A stretch of 9,199 bases of DNA from CAZWRK01 sp964635875 (lineage in GTDB: Bacteria; Pseudomonadota; Gammaproteobacteria; Burkholderiales; Aquaspirillaceae), in the NCBI GenBank assembly GCA_964635875.1, contig CAZWRK010000148.1:1-9199 (forward strand). Reading direction: 5' to 3'. Numbering within the stretch: position 1 is the stretch's first letter; the number at the start of each line of letters is the position of its first letter. Below the pieces are notes generated by a model, which worked only from the letters and a program-made list of their open reading frames with translations, did not search any database and had not been told where the DNA came from. Of this stretch, positions 1 to 5,162 are shown one piece after another. The position numbers and the translations under genes were made by a program.

Positions 1-84
1 ACGGTACCCCCATGAACCCCGTCACGGTACCCCCATGAACCCCGTCACGGTACCCCCATGAACCCCGCCACGGTACCCCCATGA
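1..84. repeat. Iteron array, left-end part
   Basis: Three head-to-tail copies of a 23-bp unit occur at 1-23, 24-46 and 47-69. The unit is ACGGTACCCCCATG followed by AACCCCGTC. The third copy ends GCC instead of GTC. A fourth, truncated copy covers 70-84 and then diverges. The array continues the one at 9122-9199 when the sequence is closed into a circle. A 23-bp period is about two helical turns, so every copy faces the same side of the DNA, as is usual for iterons bound by a plasmid initiator. Each unit contains the palindrome GGTACC. There are no variable spacers, so this is not a CRISPR array. The true copy number could be larger, because tandem repeats are easily collapsed in assembly. 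Confidence 0.9.
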
Positions 85-369
85 CCCGATTTGACCACCG
101 CTATTCTGGCCGTTGCGCACGGTATCGAACGTGCGGGTCTGGTCTGGTCTGGAAGACCCTACAGGCTTCGCCTTCCGGGTCGGGTCGGCTCGGGAGGGCT
201 GACGCCCCCCGGCCTCCCCGAGCTGCACCATGCAGAACAAGAGAACGCGGCGCGTGCCATCGGCGCCCCAGGCAGGAAGCCCCCCCCATGTTCGTCGCCG
301 CGCCCTCCCCACGGCGGGCGGGGTACCTTCACGCCGATCGGTGGGTTCGCCCCTGAAAAAATGTGAGCA
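85..369. other. Non-coding origin region beside the iterons
   Basis: No open frame here has convincing start signals or codon structure. The stretch is rich in small structures: three tandem GGTCT repeats at 136-150, the last forming a small hairpin with AGACC at 154-158; a 10-bp hairpin at 188-223; a C7ATG tract at 281-290 that resembles the iteron core; and GGGGTACC at 320-327, an inverted match to the iteron GGTACCCC. With the iterons this forms the likely origin. The most A-rich spot is the A6 run at 356-361, just before the next gene, and no long AT-rich unwinding element is evident. Placing the origin here is an inference from the iterons and the neighbouring replication genes. Confidence 0.6.
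188..223. other. GC-rich hairpin, possible strand-initiation site
   Basis: GCTCGGGAGG at 188-197 pairs with CCTCCCCGAGC at 213-223. This gives ten base pairs with one bulged C (216) and a 15-base loop. There is no T-tract, so it does not look like a terminator. Its place between the iterons and the first gene, on an element with its own primase, makes a single-strand priming site (as in IncQ oriV ssi hairpins) possible. This is inference. Confidence 0.45.
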
Positions 370-870
370 ATGAGCCGAGCACCCCCGAACACCCATGAGC
401 CCCGGACGCGCCGAGCGTCGTTGCGGAAGCGCTTGCGGGCGCGGGCCCGGCGCGAGGAAGCCGAGCCCACGGCGGGACACCGGCGGGACACTGGCGTAGC
501 GCCGGCGGCACCGTCGACCTTCGCCGACTGGCTCTTGAACCCGACACCCGAGGCGGGGCTTGTGCTCCTACGCCGGGCGGCGCTCGGGCGCTTGACCCGG
601 GCCGACCTCATGGCGGCGCTCGTCGCCGAGCTGCGCCTCGGGAGCGACGCGCTCGAGCGGGTCGACGCGGAGCGCTGTCGACGCGCGCAGGTGAACCGGC
701 TCCGCCTGCTCGACGCGATGGCGAAGACCTTGGCGCCATCACCGGCAAGCGGGCTCGCGTGCCGGGTGTGCATCGTCTGGCCCGCGCACGAGACGCGCGA
801 TCCTGGCGAAGCGGTCCGGCTCGAGGAAGCCACGGCGCCCGTTGTTGCCCGGGCGGAAGGCGGGCGGTAG
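370..870 (+). CDS. Hypothetical protein, 166 aa
   Basis: I do not recognise this protein. It begins with a basic, arginine-rich segment (about residues 12-33), followed by a helical leucine- and alanine-rich region (about 50-125) and a short C-terminal part containing one Cys-x-x-Cys (near 132-135). It shows no signal peptide or membrane segment. Third codon positions are strongly G/C, as in the sure genes, which supports real coding over the antisense frame. The ATG at 370 has no clear Shine-Dalgarno sequence; a minimal ATG-TGA lies just upstream at 361-366. The gene sits between the origin and hicB and ends 10 bp before it, so the three genes may be co-transcribed. A basic N-terminus next to the origin would fit DNA binding or copy control, but nothing in the sequence proves that. 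Confidence 0.6.
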   Translation: MSRAPPNTHEPRTRRASLRKRLRARARREEAEPTAGHRRDTGVAPAAPSTFADWLLNPTPEAGLVLLRRAALGRLTRADLMAALVAELRLGSDALERVDAERCRRAQVNRLRLLDAMAKTLAPSPASGLACRVCIVWPAHETRDPGEAVRLEEATAPVVARAEGGR

Positions 871-880
871 GCTCGCCGTC

Positions 881-1084
881 GTGAACGTGCACGTCGAGAC
901 AGAGCAAGAGGAAGACGGGCGGTGGATCGGGGCCGTGCCCGAACTGCCCGGCGTGCTCGTCTACGCCGACACCCGCGAAGGCGCCGTCAACGCGGCGGTC
1001 GCCCTGGCGCTCCGGGTGCTCGCCGACCGGGCCGAGCATGGCGAGCCGGTGACGTTGCCGCTCACGGTGGCGCTGGTCGCGTGA
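881..1084 (+). CDS. hicB: HicB-like antitoxin, 67 aa
   Basis: This is a short HicB/UPF0150-type antitoxin. The family pattern is clear: a first beta strand (VHVETEQ), then DGRWIGAVPELPG and a turn with YADTREGAVNAAVALALRVLADRAEHGEPV. These match the usual vPdLPG, dT.eEA and helix segments. HicB proteins neutralise the HicA RNase by covering its active site. The GTG at 881 is preferred to the upstream TTG at 842, because the protein then begins where HicB proteins begin and GGTAGG (866-871) lies at usable spacing. No C-terminal HTH or ribbon-helix-helix domain follows, so autoregulation by HicB alone is doubtful. The stop codon overlaps the start of hicA (GTGA at 1081-1084), which couples their translation. 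Confidence 0.85.
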   Translation: MNVHVETEQEEDGRWIGAVPELPGVLVYADTREGAVNAAVALALRVLADRAEHGEPVTLPLTVALVA

Positions 1085-1293
1085 GCGTGTGGAAGGCGAC
1101 GAAGGCGCGGCGGGTGCTCGCGGCACTGTTGCGCATCGGGTGGCGCGTCAAGCGCACGACCGGATCGCATCGCGTGCTCGAGCGTGACGGGTGGCCCGAC
1201 TTCGTGTTTGCCTTCCATGACGACGACGAGATCGGACCGCGCATGCTGGCGCGCATCGCGAAGGCGACCGGGCTCGAGCCGGGCGACCTCTGA
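1081..1293 (+). CDS. hicA: HicA-like toxin (mRNA interferase), 70 aa
   Basis: HicA toxins are small double-stranded-RNA-binding-fold ribonucleases that cleave mRNA when not bound by HicB. The hallmark is present: a helix with LLRIGWRVKRTTGSHRVLERDG, in which Gly-Ser-His places the catalytic histidine at about residue 30, then a strand, a His-containing segment (AFHDDDEI) and the closing helix RMLARIAKATGLEPGDL. Length is normal for the family. The GTG at 1081 lies within the 4-base overlap with hicB. The gene order (antitoxin first) is the reverse of the common hicA-hicB order. In a replicating integrative element the pair probably acts as an addiction module, though a role in phage defence or exclusion is also possible. 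Confidence 0.88.
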   Translation: MSVWKATKARRVLAALLRIGWRVKRTTGSHRVLERDGWPDFVFAFHDDDEIGPRMLARIAKATGLEPGDL

Positions 1294-1394
1294 CCGCGTT
1301 GGTTCCGGTGCGCGGAGGGGACCTCCCGGCTCGACGGTCGACCCGCCCGATCGAAGTCGGGGGATACCCCGGCAGGGAAGAACCTTCCGAGCAA
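1294..1394. other. Gap between hicA and the attachment region
   Basis: I find no gene here. The stretch is GC-rich, and a small inverted repeat (CGGGG GATA CCCCG, 1358-1371) is the only structure I see. It separates hicA from the left arm-type site. Confidence 0.5.
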
Positions 1395-1415
1395 CTGTGA
1401 CGCTGGTGTGACGCG
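1395..1415 (+). promoter_or_regulatory. Left arm-type site of attP (two TGTGACGC repeats)
   Basis: TGTGACGC occurs at 1396-1403 and again at 1407-1414, an 11-bp period of about one helical turn. The 21-bp block matches 1638-1658 on the other side of the tRNA core at 19 of 21 positions and in the same orientation. Paired direct repeats on both sides of a tRNA-derived core, next to an integrase gene, are the expected layout of arm-type binding sites for the N-terminal domain of a tyrosine integrase. The block could also bind an excisionase. Confidence 0.75.
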
Positions 1416-1448
1416 AGGTGGTCGGAGTGCCGCGGCGCTCAAACAAGA

Positions 1449-1481
1449 AAGGCCCGCAGAACCTTGATTCATGCGGGCCTT
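1449..1481 (-). terminator. Rho-independent terminator behind the tRNA-Phe fragment
   Basis: AAGGCCCGCA (1449-1458) and TGCGGGCCTT (1472-1481) form a perfect 10-bp stem with a 13-base loop. Read on the minus strand the stem is followed by a T-rich tail (TTTCTTGTTT), so it ends transcription coming from the tRNA, whose CCA end lies 3 bases upstream. On the plus strand the tail is weak. The element thus appears to carry the tRNA 3' half with a terminator, so a host tRNA gene would keep a proper 3' end after integration. Confidence 0.85.
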
Positions 1482-1484
1482 CGT

Positions 1485-1530
1485 TGGTGGCCAGAGTCGG
1501 AATTGAACCAACGACACTCGGATTTTCAGT
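1485..1530 (-). other. attP core: 3' part of tRNA-Phe (GAA)
   Basis: On the minus strand this reads, in order: anticodon loop CTGAAAA (anticodon GAA) with one base before it, 3' anticodon strand TCCGA, variable loop, T stem GTTGG, T loop TTCAATT, T stem CCGAC, acceptor strand TCTGGCC, discriminator A and CCA. The T stem pairs fully (one G-T). The implied 5' acceptor strand GGCCAGA fits actinobacterial tRNA-Phe. Upstream of the anticodon loop the tRNA pattern stops: position 31 can still pair but position 30 cannot, and there is no D arm or 5' acceptor. So this is a fragment of about 46 bases and not a tRNA gene. Such 3' fragments beside an integrase are attP sites, with strand exchange usually in or near the anticodon loop. 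Confidence 0.9.
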
Positions 1531-1607
1531 GAACGTGCGCGGGTATCGAGAGGAGTTGTCCGCTGTTGTGGAATGACTGTTTATAGGCAGTTAGGTGCTG
1601 CCATTTG

Positions 1608-1636
1608 TTGACGGACGCTGTATCGTGTTAGCTATC
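1608..1636 (+). promoter_or_regulatory. Possible integrase promoter
   Basis: TTGACG at 1608-1613 is a good -35 box. TAGCTAT at 1629-1635, or GCTATC at 1631-1636, could serve as -10 with 15- or 17-base spacing. The surrounding 1561-1635 is clearly more A/T-rich than the rest of the window. Transcription would begin near 1640, inside the right arm-type site, so integrase bound there could repress its own gene. The boxes are read by eye and the -10 is weak. Confidence 0.4.
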
Positions 1637-1637
1637 G

Positions 1638-1658
1638 CTGTGACGCCAGTGTGACGCG
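1638..1658 (+). promoter_or_regulatory. Right arm-type site of attP (two TGTGACGC repeats)
   Basis: TGTGACGC is repeated at 1639-1646 and 1650-1657 with the same 11-bp period and orientation as in the left arm site. Only the two bases inside the spacer differ (CA here, TG there). It ends at the first base of the integrase ribosome binding site GGAGGG (1658-1663), so occupancy of the arm could affect integrase expression. Confidence 0.75.
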
Positions 1659-1667
1659 GAGGGCGAC

Positions 1668-2807
1668 GTGGCGACGATACGAAAGCGGGTCAACGGCGAC
1701 GGCTCGAGCAGCTTCCAAGTTCAGGTGCGCTTGAAGGGGTTTCCCCCGACGGTCGGGCACTTCGCGAAGTTGAGGGACGCGAAACACTGGGCCGAGAAGA
1801 CCGAGACGGCGATGCGCGAAGGCCGTCACTTCCCCGAGCGGCAGGCCGCGCAACGCACGCTCGCCGAGCTCGTCGACCGCTACGTCGCCGACGTGTGCCC
1901 GGAGCGCAAGAGCGGCGCGCACACCGCGCGGCTGCTCGGATGGTGGAAGGCGGAGCACGGCTATCGTGTGCTCGCCGACCTCACCCCCGACGTGCTCGCC
2001 GAGCTGCGGGACAAGCTCGCGGCGAAGGTGAACGCGCAAGGCAAGCCGAGCGAGCGCAAGCGGATCTCGGGCTCGACGGTGAACCGCTACATGGCGGCGC
2101 TGTCGCACGCGCTCACCATGGCGTCGCGCGAGTGGGGATGGACGCGCGAGAACCCGATGCGGCGCGTCACGAAGAAGCGGGAGGGCAGGGGCCGCGTGCG
2201 GATGCTGTCGGACGCTGAACGCGAGCGCGTGCTCGCCGCGTGCCGGGACTCGCGGGCGTGGTACCTCGAGCCGGCGGTCATCCTGGCGCTGTCCACCGGC
2301 ATGCGGCAGGGCGAGATCCTCGGGCTTCGATGGCCCGACGTCGACCTCAAGCGTTCGCGCCTCACGCTCGAGGACACGAAGAACGGCGACCGGCGCGGCA
2401 TCCCGTTGACGGGGCCGGCGCTGGCCGTGCTCGCCGAAGTGGCGAAGTTCCGGCGCGTCGACACCGACAAGGTGTTCCCGGAGACGGGCTCGTTCCGGTG
2501 GGCATGGCTCCGCGCCGTCCGCAAGGCGAAGGTGATCGACTTCCGGTTCCACGACCTCCGGCATACGGCGGCGAGCTACCTCGCGATGAACGGTGCCTCG
2601 CCGTCGGAGATCGCGGCGGTGCTCGGGCATCGCACGCTCGCCATGGTGAAGCGGTACGCGCATTTGCACGACGCGCACGTTGAAAGCGTGGTCGCGCGCA
2701 TGACCGAGAAGTTCCTCGGCGACGTGAAGCCGAGCCCGATCGACCGACCCGCTCGAGGACCTGCCGAGGTGGTTCCACTTCGGCGCCGGCGGGCCGCGTC
2801 GACGTGA
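1668..2807 (+). CDS. int: Tyrosine-recombinase integrase, 379 aa
   Basis: This enzyme catalyses site-specific integration and excision between attP and a host attB. The N-terminal part (about residues 1-60, with strands around SSSFQVQVRLKG) resembles an arm-binding domain. A helical core-binding domain spans about 65-175, and the catalytic domain about 185-340. All active-site residues are visible: Arg213 (TGMRQGEILGLRW), Lys238 (DTKNGD), His295 and Arg298 (HDLRHTAAS), His321 (LGHRT) and the nucleophile Tyr330 (VKRYAHL). The length is normal for phage-type integrases. The GTG start has GGAGGG 4 bases upstream and no better alternative. The gene faces away from attP, 137 bp from the core, the usual arrangement. 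The basic tail (RRRRAAST) lies beyond the catalytic domain. Nothing suggests inactivation. Confidence 0.97.
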   Translation: MATIRKRVNGDGSSSFQVQVRLKGFPPTVGHFAKLRDAKHWAEKTETAMREGRHFPERQAAQRTLAELVDRYVADVCPERKSGAHTARLLGWWKAEHGYRVLADLTPDVLAELRDKLAAKVNAQGKPSERKRISGSTVNRYMAALSHALTMASREWGWTRENPMRRVTKKREGRGRVRMLSDAERERVLAACRDSRAWYLEPAVILALSTGMRQGEILGLRWPDVDLKRSRLTLEDTKNGDRRGIPLTGPALAVLAEVAKFRRVDTDKVFPETGSFRWAWLRAVRKAKVIDFRFHDLRHTAASYLAMNGASPSEIAAVLGHRTLAMVKRYAHLHDAHVESVVARMTEKFLGDVKPSPIDRPARGPAEVVPLRRRRAAST

Positions 2808-2909
2808 TAGGATCTGGCTCGCCGGGCTGTCCCGGTGAACGCGAAGCGGCCGAGCGAGGCGCTACGAACGCCCCGCCCGACCTGACCCCCAGCATGGAGT
2901 AGACCCACG

Positions 2910-3473
2910 ATGGAAGCTCAGAAGAACGTGCCCGACCGCAAGGCGGGCGTCACCACGAAGCGCTACCGCACCCGGTTTCCGCTGACCTCGTTCGCCCCGA
3001 TCGCCGTCGAGGTGCGCGAGGTGGAGCCGATCGAGATCGTCAACCGGAAGGGACGCAAGGCGATCCATGTCACGCCCGAGCTGGCCGATCGCATCCGGCG
3101 CGGTGACCGCGAAGCGCGACTCGACGTGCTGCGCGCGCTCGGTCGGCTGTTCCTGTTCATCCGGCCGCCGACGACGACCTATGGCGGGCGGATCGAAGAT
3201 CGGGAGGCACATGGCCGCGATGACGTCGAGCGGTTCGCGCGCACGGTGCTTGACGCCGCGGGCAACGGCCGCGAGGCGCTCGTTCATGCGCTGGCTTTTG
3301 CCGTAGAGGACCGCACGAGCAAGGCACACGAGCTCACCGGGTGGGGCCGCGATCCCGAGAACGAAGAAGCAGATGAACGGCGCGATGCGCGATGGCTGGC
3401 CGACATCGTGCTCGACCTGCTCAGCTTCGGCGGCACGGCGGCGACCGCGCCCGGCTCGAGCGCGCACCCGTGA
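2910..3473 (+). CDS. Hypothetical protein, 187 aa
   Basis: I do not recognise this protein. It starts with a basic, probably disordered segment (residues 1-22) and a beta-rich part with VEVREVEPIEIVNRKGRKAIHV (about 33-54). A charged helical region (ELADRIRRGDREARLDVLRALGRLFLFI) follows, then an acidic C-terminal half ending in helix DARWLADIVLDLLSF. There is no signal peptide or membrane segment. The ATG at 2910 has GGAG (2896-2899) 10 bases upstream. About 100 bp separate it from int, with only a small CCGGG/CCCGG hairpin (near 2823-2836), so it may be read through from int. Its stop overlaps the next start (GTGA, 3470-3473), so the two products are probably made together and may interact. 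Cargo, transfer or helper-interference roles are all open. Confidence 0.75.
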   Translation: MEAQKNVPDRKAGVTTKRYRTRFPLTSFAPIAVEVREVEPIEIVNRKGRKAIHVTPELADRIRRGDREARLDVLRALGRLFLFIRPPTTTYGGRIEDREAHGRDDVERFARTVLDAAGNGREALVHALAFAVEDRTSKAHELTGWGRDPENEEADERRDARWLADIVLDLLSFGGTAATAPGSSAHP

Positions 3474-4372
3474 CGGGTCGACGCTCGGGCCTGTCGAGCA
3501 TGGCGCGCGAGGCCACGCCGATGCCGATCGCCGAAGTCGCCGAGCGCGGCAAGCGTCCGGTCGGGGAGCTTCTTCGTCGGCTCGACGCGGGCGAGCTCCG
3601 CGGGGCATGCATGCTCAACTTGGCGGCGGCGGACACCTGGTCCTGGTACGATGACGCCCTATCGCACGAGCCCGTCGACGGCCAGGTCCCCGAGTCGCGA
3701 GAGGCGCGGCTCGAGTGGTCGCTCGTGCGTCGGGTGATCGCCGACCTCGTGTTCGTGCGCATCGTGCTCGAGCCGGGTGCGCTCTATCAGGAGCTGAACG
3801 GCGGACCGGTGACGCGAACGGTTGGCGTTCTTCAATCGCGGTTGCTCGGGACGCAACACCAAACGGCGCAAGTCGCACGAACCGTTCGCGCCGCGGTTGG
3901 TGTTCCGATCGGTCTGCCGTCGCCGCTGCAACTTGGCGACGGTCGCACGGTCGCCGGGCTTTGGTGTCGGATGTACCAGGAGGTGGCGTTGGCGGACCTG
4001 TACATCATCGCCGAGGACGTGCCGAAGGCACTCGCTGGCGATGCGCGCGAGCTGACCGAGGCGGGCCGCAACGGCTATCTCATTCGCATCGGCCTGCTCG
4101 CCAAGCTAATCGAGGCGAACGTTGACGGATTCGGCTCGAATGAGGAACCGGCCGCGGAGGCGATTGCGAAGGCCGCATGCGGGGACGGGCCGTATCGGTG
4201 GCCGACCTTGCGCGACGACATAAACGCCGGTCTGCGGCTGCTCGCGGAGGCAGCTGGCAATCCCAGCGCTCGCCGCAAGCCTGGTCCGAAGCCCGCCGAG
4301 GAAGCGAAAGCGGGAGTTGTCGGAAAGACGGCGCCGCTCGACCGGAAGCGCACGCGCAAGCGTTCGGGCTGA
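3470..4372 (+). CDS. Hypothetical protein, 300 aa, with basic C-terminal tail
   Basis: I do not recognise this protein. From the GTG at 3470 it would be 300 residues, mostly helical. An N-terminal segment PIAEVAERGKRPVGELLRRLDAG looks like a helix pair. A central region EWSLVRRVIADLVFVRIVLEPGALYQEL follows, then a stretch with QTAQVARTVRAAVGVPIGLPSPLQLGDGR, a Trp/Cys/Met segment (AGLWCRMYQEVALADLYIIAED), and a lysine/arginine-rich tail from about 265 on (KPGPKP, DRKRTRKRSG) that suggests nucleic-acid binding. The GTG start is chosen because it overlaps the upstream stop as GTGA, the coupling device used elsewhere in this element. ATG at 3500 is the alternative. An upstream extension to 3392 would overlap the previous gene by more than 80 bases and is rejected. 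It forms a two-gene unit with the preceding gene. Confidence 0.75.
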   Translation: MTGRRSGLSSMAREATPMPIAEVAERGKRPVGELLRRLDAGELRGACMLNLAAADTWSWYDDALSHEPVDGQVPESREARLEWSLVRRVIADLVFVRIVLEPGALYQELNGGPVTRTVGVLQSRLLGTQHQTAQVARTVRAAVGVPIGLPSPLQLGDGRTVAGLWCRMYQEVALADLYIIAEDVPKALAGDARELTEAGRNGYLIRIGLLAKLIEANVDGFGSNEEPAAEAIAKAACGDGPYRWPTLRDDINAGLRLLAEAAGNPSARRKPGPKPAEEAKAGVVGKTAPLDRKRTRKRSG

Positions 4373-4382
4373 GTTGTCGGAA
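4314..4382. repeat. Pair of 12-bp direct repeats around a gene end
   Basis: GAGTTGTCGGAA occurs at 4314-4325 and 4371-4382, 57 bp apart. Similarity continues to 17 of about 19 bases (…GNCGGC). The first copy lies in the basic tail of the upstream gene and the second overlaps its stop codon. They lie about 90-160 bp ahead of the HTH gene at 4471, so they could be operators for it. A chance or duplication origin is also possible. Confidence 0.45.
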
Positions 4383-4440
4383 CGTCGGCTTCCGGCAATG
4401 CGTTCGCCGACGCTCGCCATGAGGCCTATCCCTGCCAACG

Positions 4441-4460
4441 CGCCGTCACTTTCGACGGCG
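4441..4460. promoter_or_regulatory. Inverted repeat ahead of the replication operon
   Basis: CGCCGTC (4441-4447) and GACGGCG (4454-4460) form a perfect 7-bp inverted repeat with a 6-base loop. The right arm touches the ribosome binding site GGAAGG (4460-4465) of the next gene. As DNA it could be an operator, and as RNA a hairpin that limits access to the binding site. There is no T-tract, so a terminator is unlikely. Its position at the head of the five-gene replication operon makes it the best visible candidate for control of that operon. Confidence 0.5.
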
Positions 4461-4470
4461 GAAGGTAAGG

Positions 4471-4800
4471 GTGGTCATGCAAGACACGTCAACGGCGGTC
4501 ACGGGCGACTATGCGACCGTGGCACAACTCGCACAGCGGTTCCCCGTGTTCACGGCGGCGTCGATCCGCTGGCTCCTGTTCAACTCCAAGAGCAACGGCC
4601 TCGAGCACGCCATCATCCGTGTCGGCCGGCGCGTGCTGATCTCGGTTCCGCGCTTCGTCGACTGGCTCGAGTCGCATCGCGCGGCGACTCCGGCGCCTGA
4701 ACCGACGCCGGCGCCCGCTCGTGGTGCTCGTCGCGGTCGGAAGACGACGGCGCCAGCGCAACCGGGCACCAAGGGGAGCTCGCCGAGAGGTGCGACGTGA
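4471..4800 (+). CDS. Winged-helix excisionase/regulator-like protein, 109 aa
   Basis: Residues 14-67 fit the small winged-HTH fold of AlpA/excisionase-type proteins: a first helix (YATVAQLAQRFP), a recognition helix (TAASIRWLLFNSK), then the wing with NGLEHAIIRVGRRVLISVPRFVDWLES, where Gly-Arg-Arg-Val-Leu-Ile and the terminal Phe/Trp are the usual marks. A Pro/Ala/Arg-rich tail (about 70-109) follows, probably disordered and DNA-binding. Such proteins direct excision or act as transcription activators in integrative elements. Here it heads the replication operon, so a switch coupling excision with replication is plausible. GGAAGG at 4460-4465 favours the GTG at 4471; the ATG at 4477 is a close alternative that shortens the protein by two residues. 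The stop overlaps the next start (GTGA, 4797-4800). Confidence 0.8.
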   Translation: MVMQDTSTAVTGDYATVAQLAQRFPVFTAASIRWLLFNSKSNGLEHAIIRVGRRVLISVPRFVDWLESHRAATPAPEPTPAPARGARRGRKTTAPAQPGTKGSSPRGAT

Positions 4801-5162
4801 ACGCCGAGCGCGAGCGCGTCTACCTCACACCGGACGTCCAAGAGCAGATCGCGCGAGTCGTGCACGGGGGCGGCACCATCGCCGATGCGATCCGCGTCCT
4901 GAACCTGAATCCGTCGACGGTGTACCGCTGGCTGCAACGCGCCCGTGAAGGTGTCGGCACGCGGGCGATGGCGCGGCTAATCGAGGCGGTGCGCGCGGCC
5001 GAAGCGAGCCGGGGTATGCCGGTCGTGACCTTCCGAACGCGGGAGCGAGAGGACCGGGCGGGCGAACTCGCCGCGTTGACGCGACGGGTCCGCATTCTCG
5101 AGACGTGCGTTGCCGAGCTGGCCGGCATCGATGTCGCCGACCTCGCGGGTGGTGACCGATGA
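4797..5162 (+). CDS. Small HTH DNA-binding protein, terminase-small-subunit-like, 121 aa
   Basis: Residues 11-48 form a homeodomain-like HTH of the kind found in phage small terminase subunits and some transposases: TPDVQEQIARVV, then GTIADAIRVLNL and the recognition helix NPSTVYRWLQRAREG. The next segment RLIEAVRAAEASRG matches the helix that follows the HTH in small-terminase-like proteins. Residues about 84-115 (GELAALTRRVRILETCVAELAG) could form a coiled coil for oligomerisation. The family resemblance is by pattern only. The gene is coupled to both neighbours (GTGA at 4797, ATGA at 5159). It may be a regulator, a replication accessory protein or a packaging-recognition protein. No large terminase is present. 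Confidence 0.7.
   Translation: MNAERERVYLTPDVQEQIARVVHGGGTIADAIRVLNLNPSTVYRWLQRAREGVGTRAMARLIEAVRAAEASRGMPVVTFRTREREDRAGELAALTRRVRILETCVAELAGIDVADLAGGDR

Noticed and set aside
1..84. CRISPR array
   Set aside because: The repeats are directly tandem with no spacers, and there are no cas genes.
22..480. Minus-strand open frame across the iterons, and plus-strand frames 81-356 and 91-366
   Set aside because: They translate the 23-bp repeats and low-complexity GC-rich DNA, have no ribosome binding site or family pattern, and the minus frame overlaps the better gene at 370.
842..880. Upstream TTG start for hicB
   Set aside because: It would overlap the preceding gene and add 13 residues before the point where HicB proteins begin; the GTG at 881 fits better.
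1485..1530. Functional tRNA gene
   Set aside because: Only the part from the anticodon loop to the CCA end is present; the 5' acceptor strand, D arm and 5' anticodon strand are missing.
1632..2678. Long minus-strand frame of 348 codons opposite the integrase
   Set aside because: It is an antisense shadow of a certain integrase gene, rich in Arg/Pro/His as expected for the reverse frame of GC-rich coding DNA.
2823..2836. CCGGG/CCCGG hairpin after the integrase as a terminator
   Set aside because: The stem is only 5 bp and no T-tract follows, so it is weak evidence in DNA of this GC content.
3392..3469. Longer N-terminus of the 300-aa hypothetical protein
   Set aside because: The extra residues overlap the end of the previous gene in another frame and are Arg-rich shadow sequence; GTG at 3470 gives the usual 4-base coupling.
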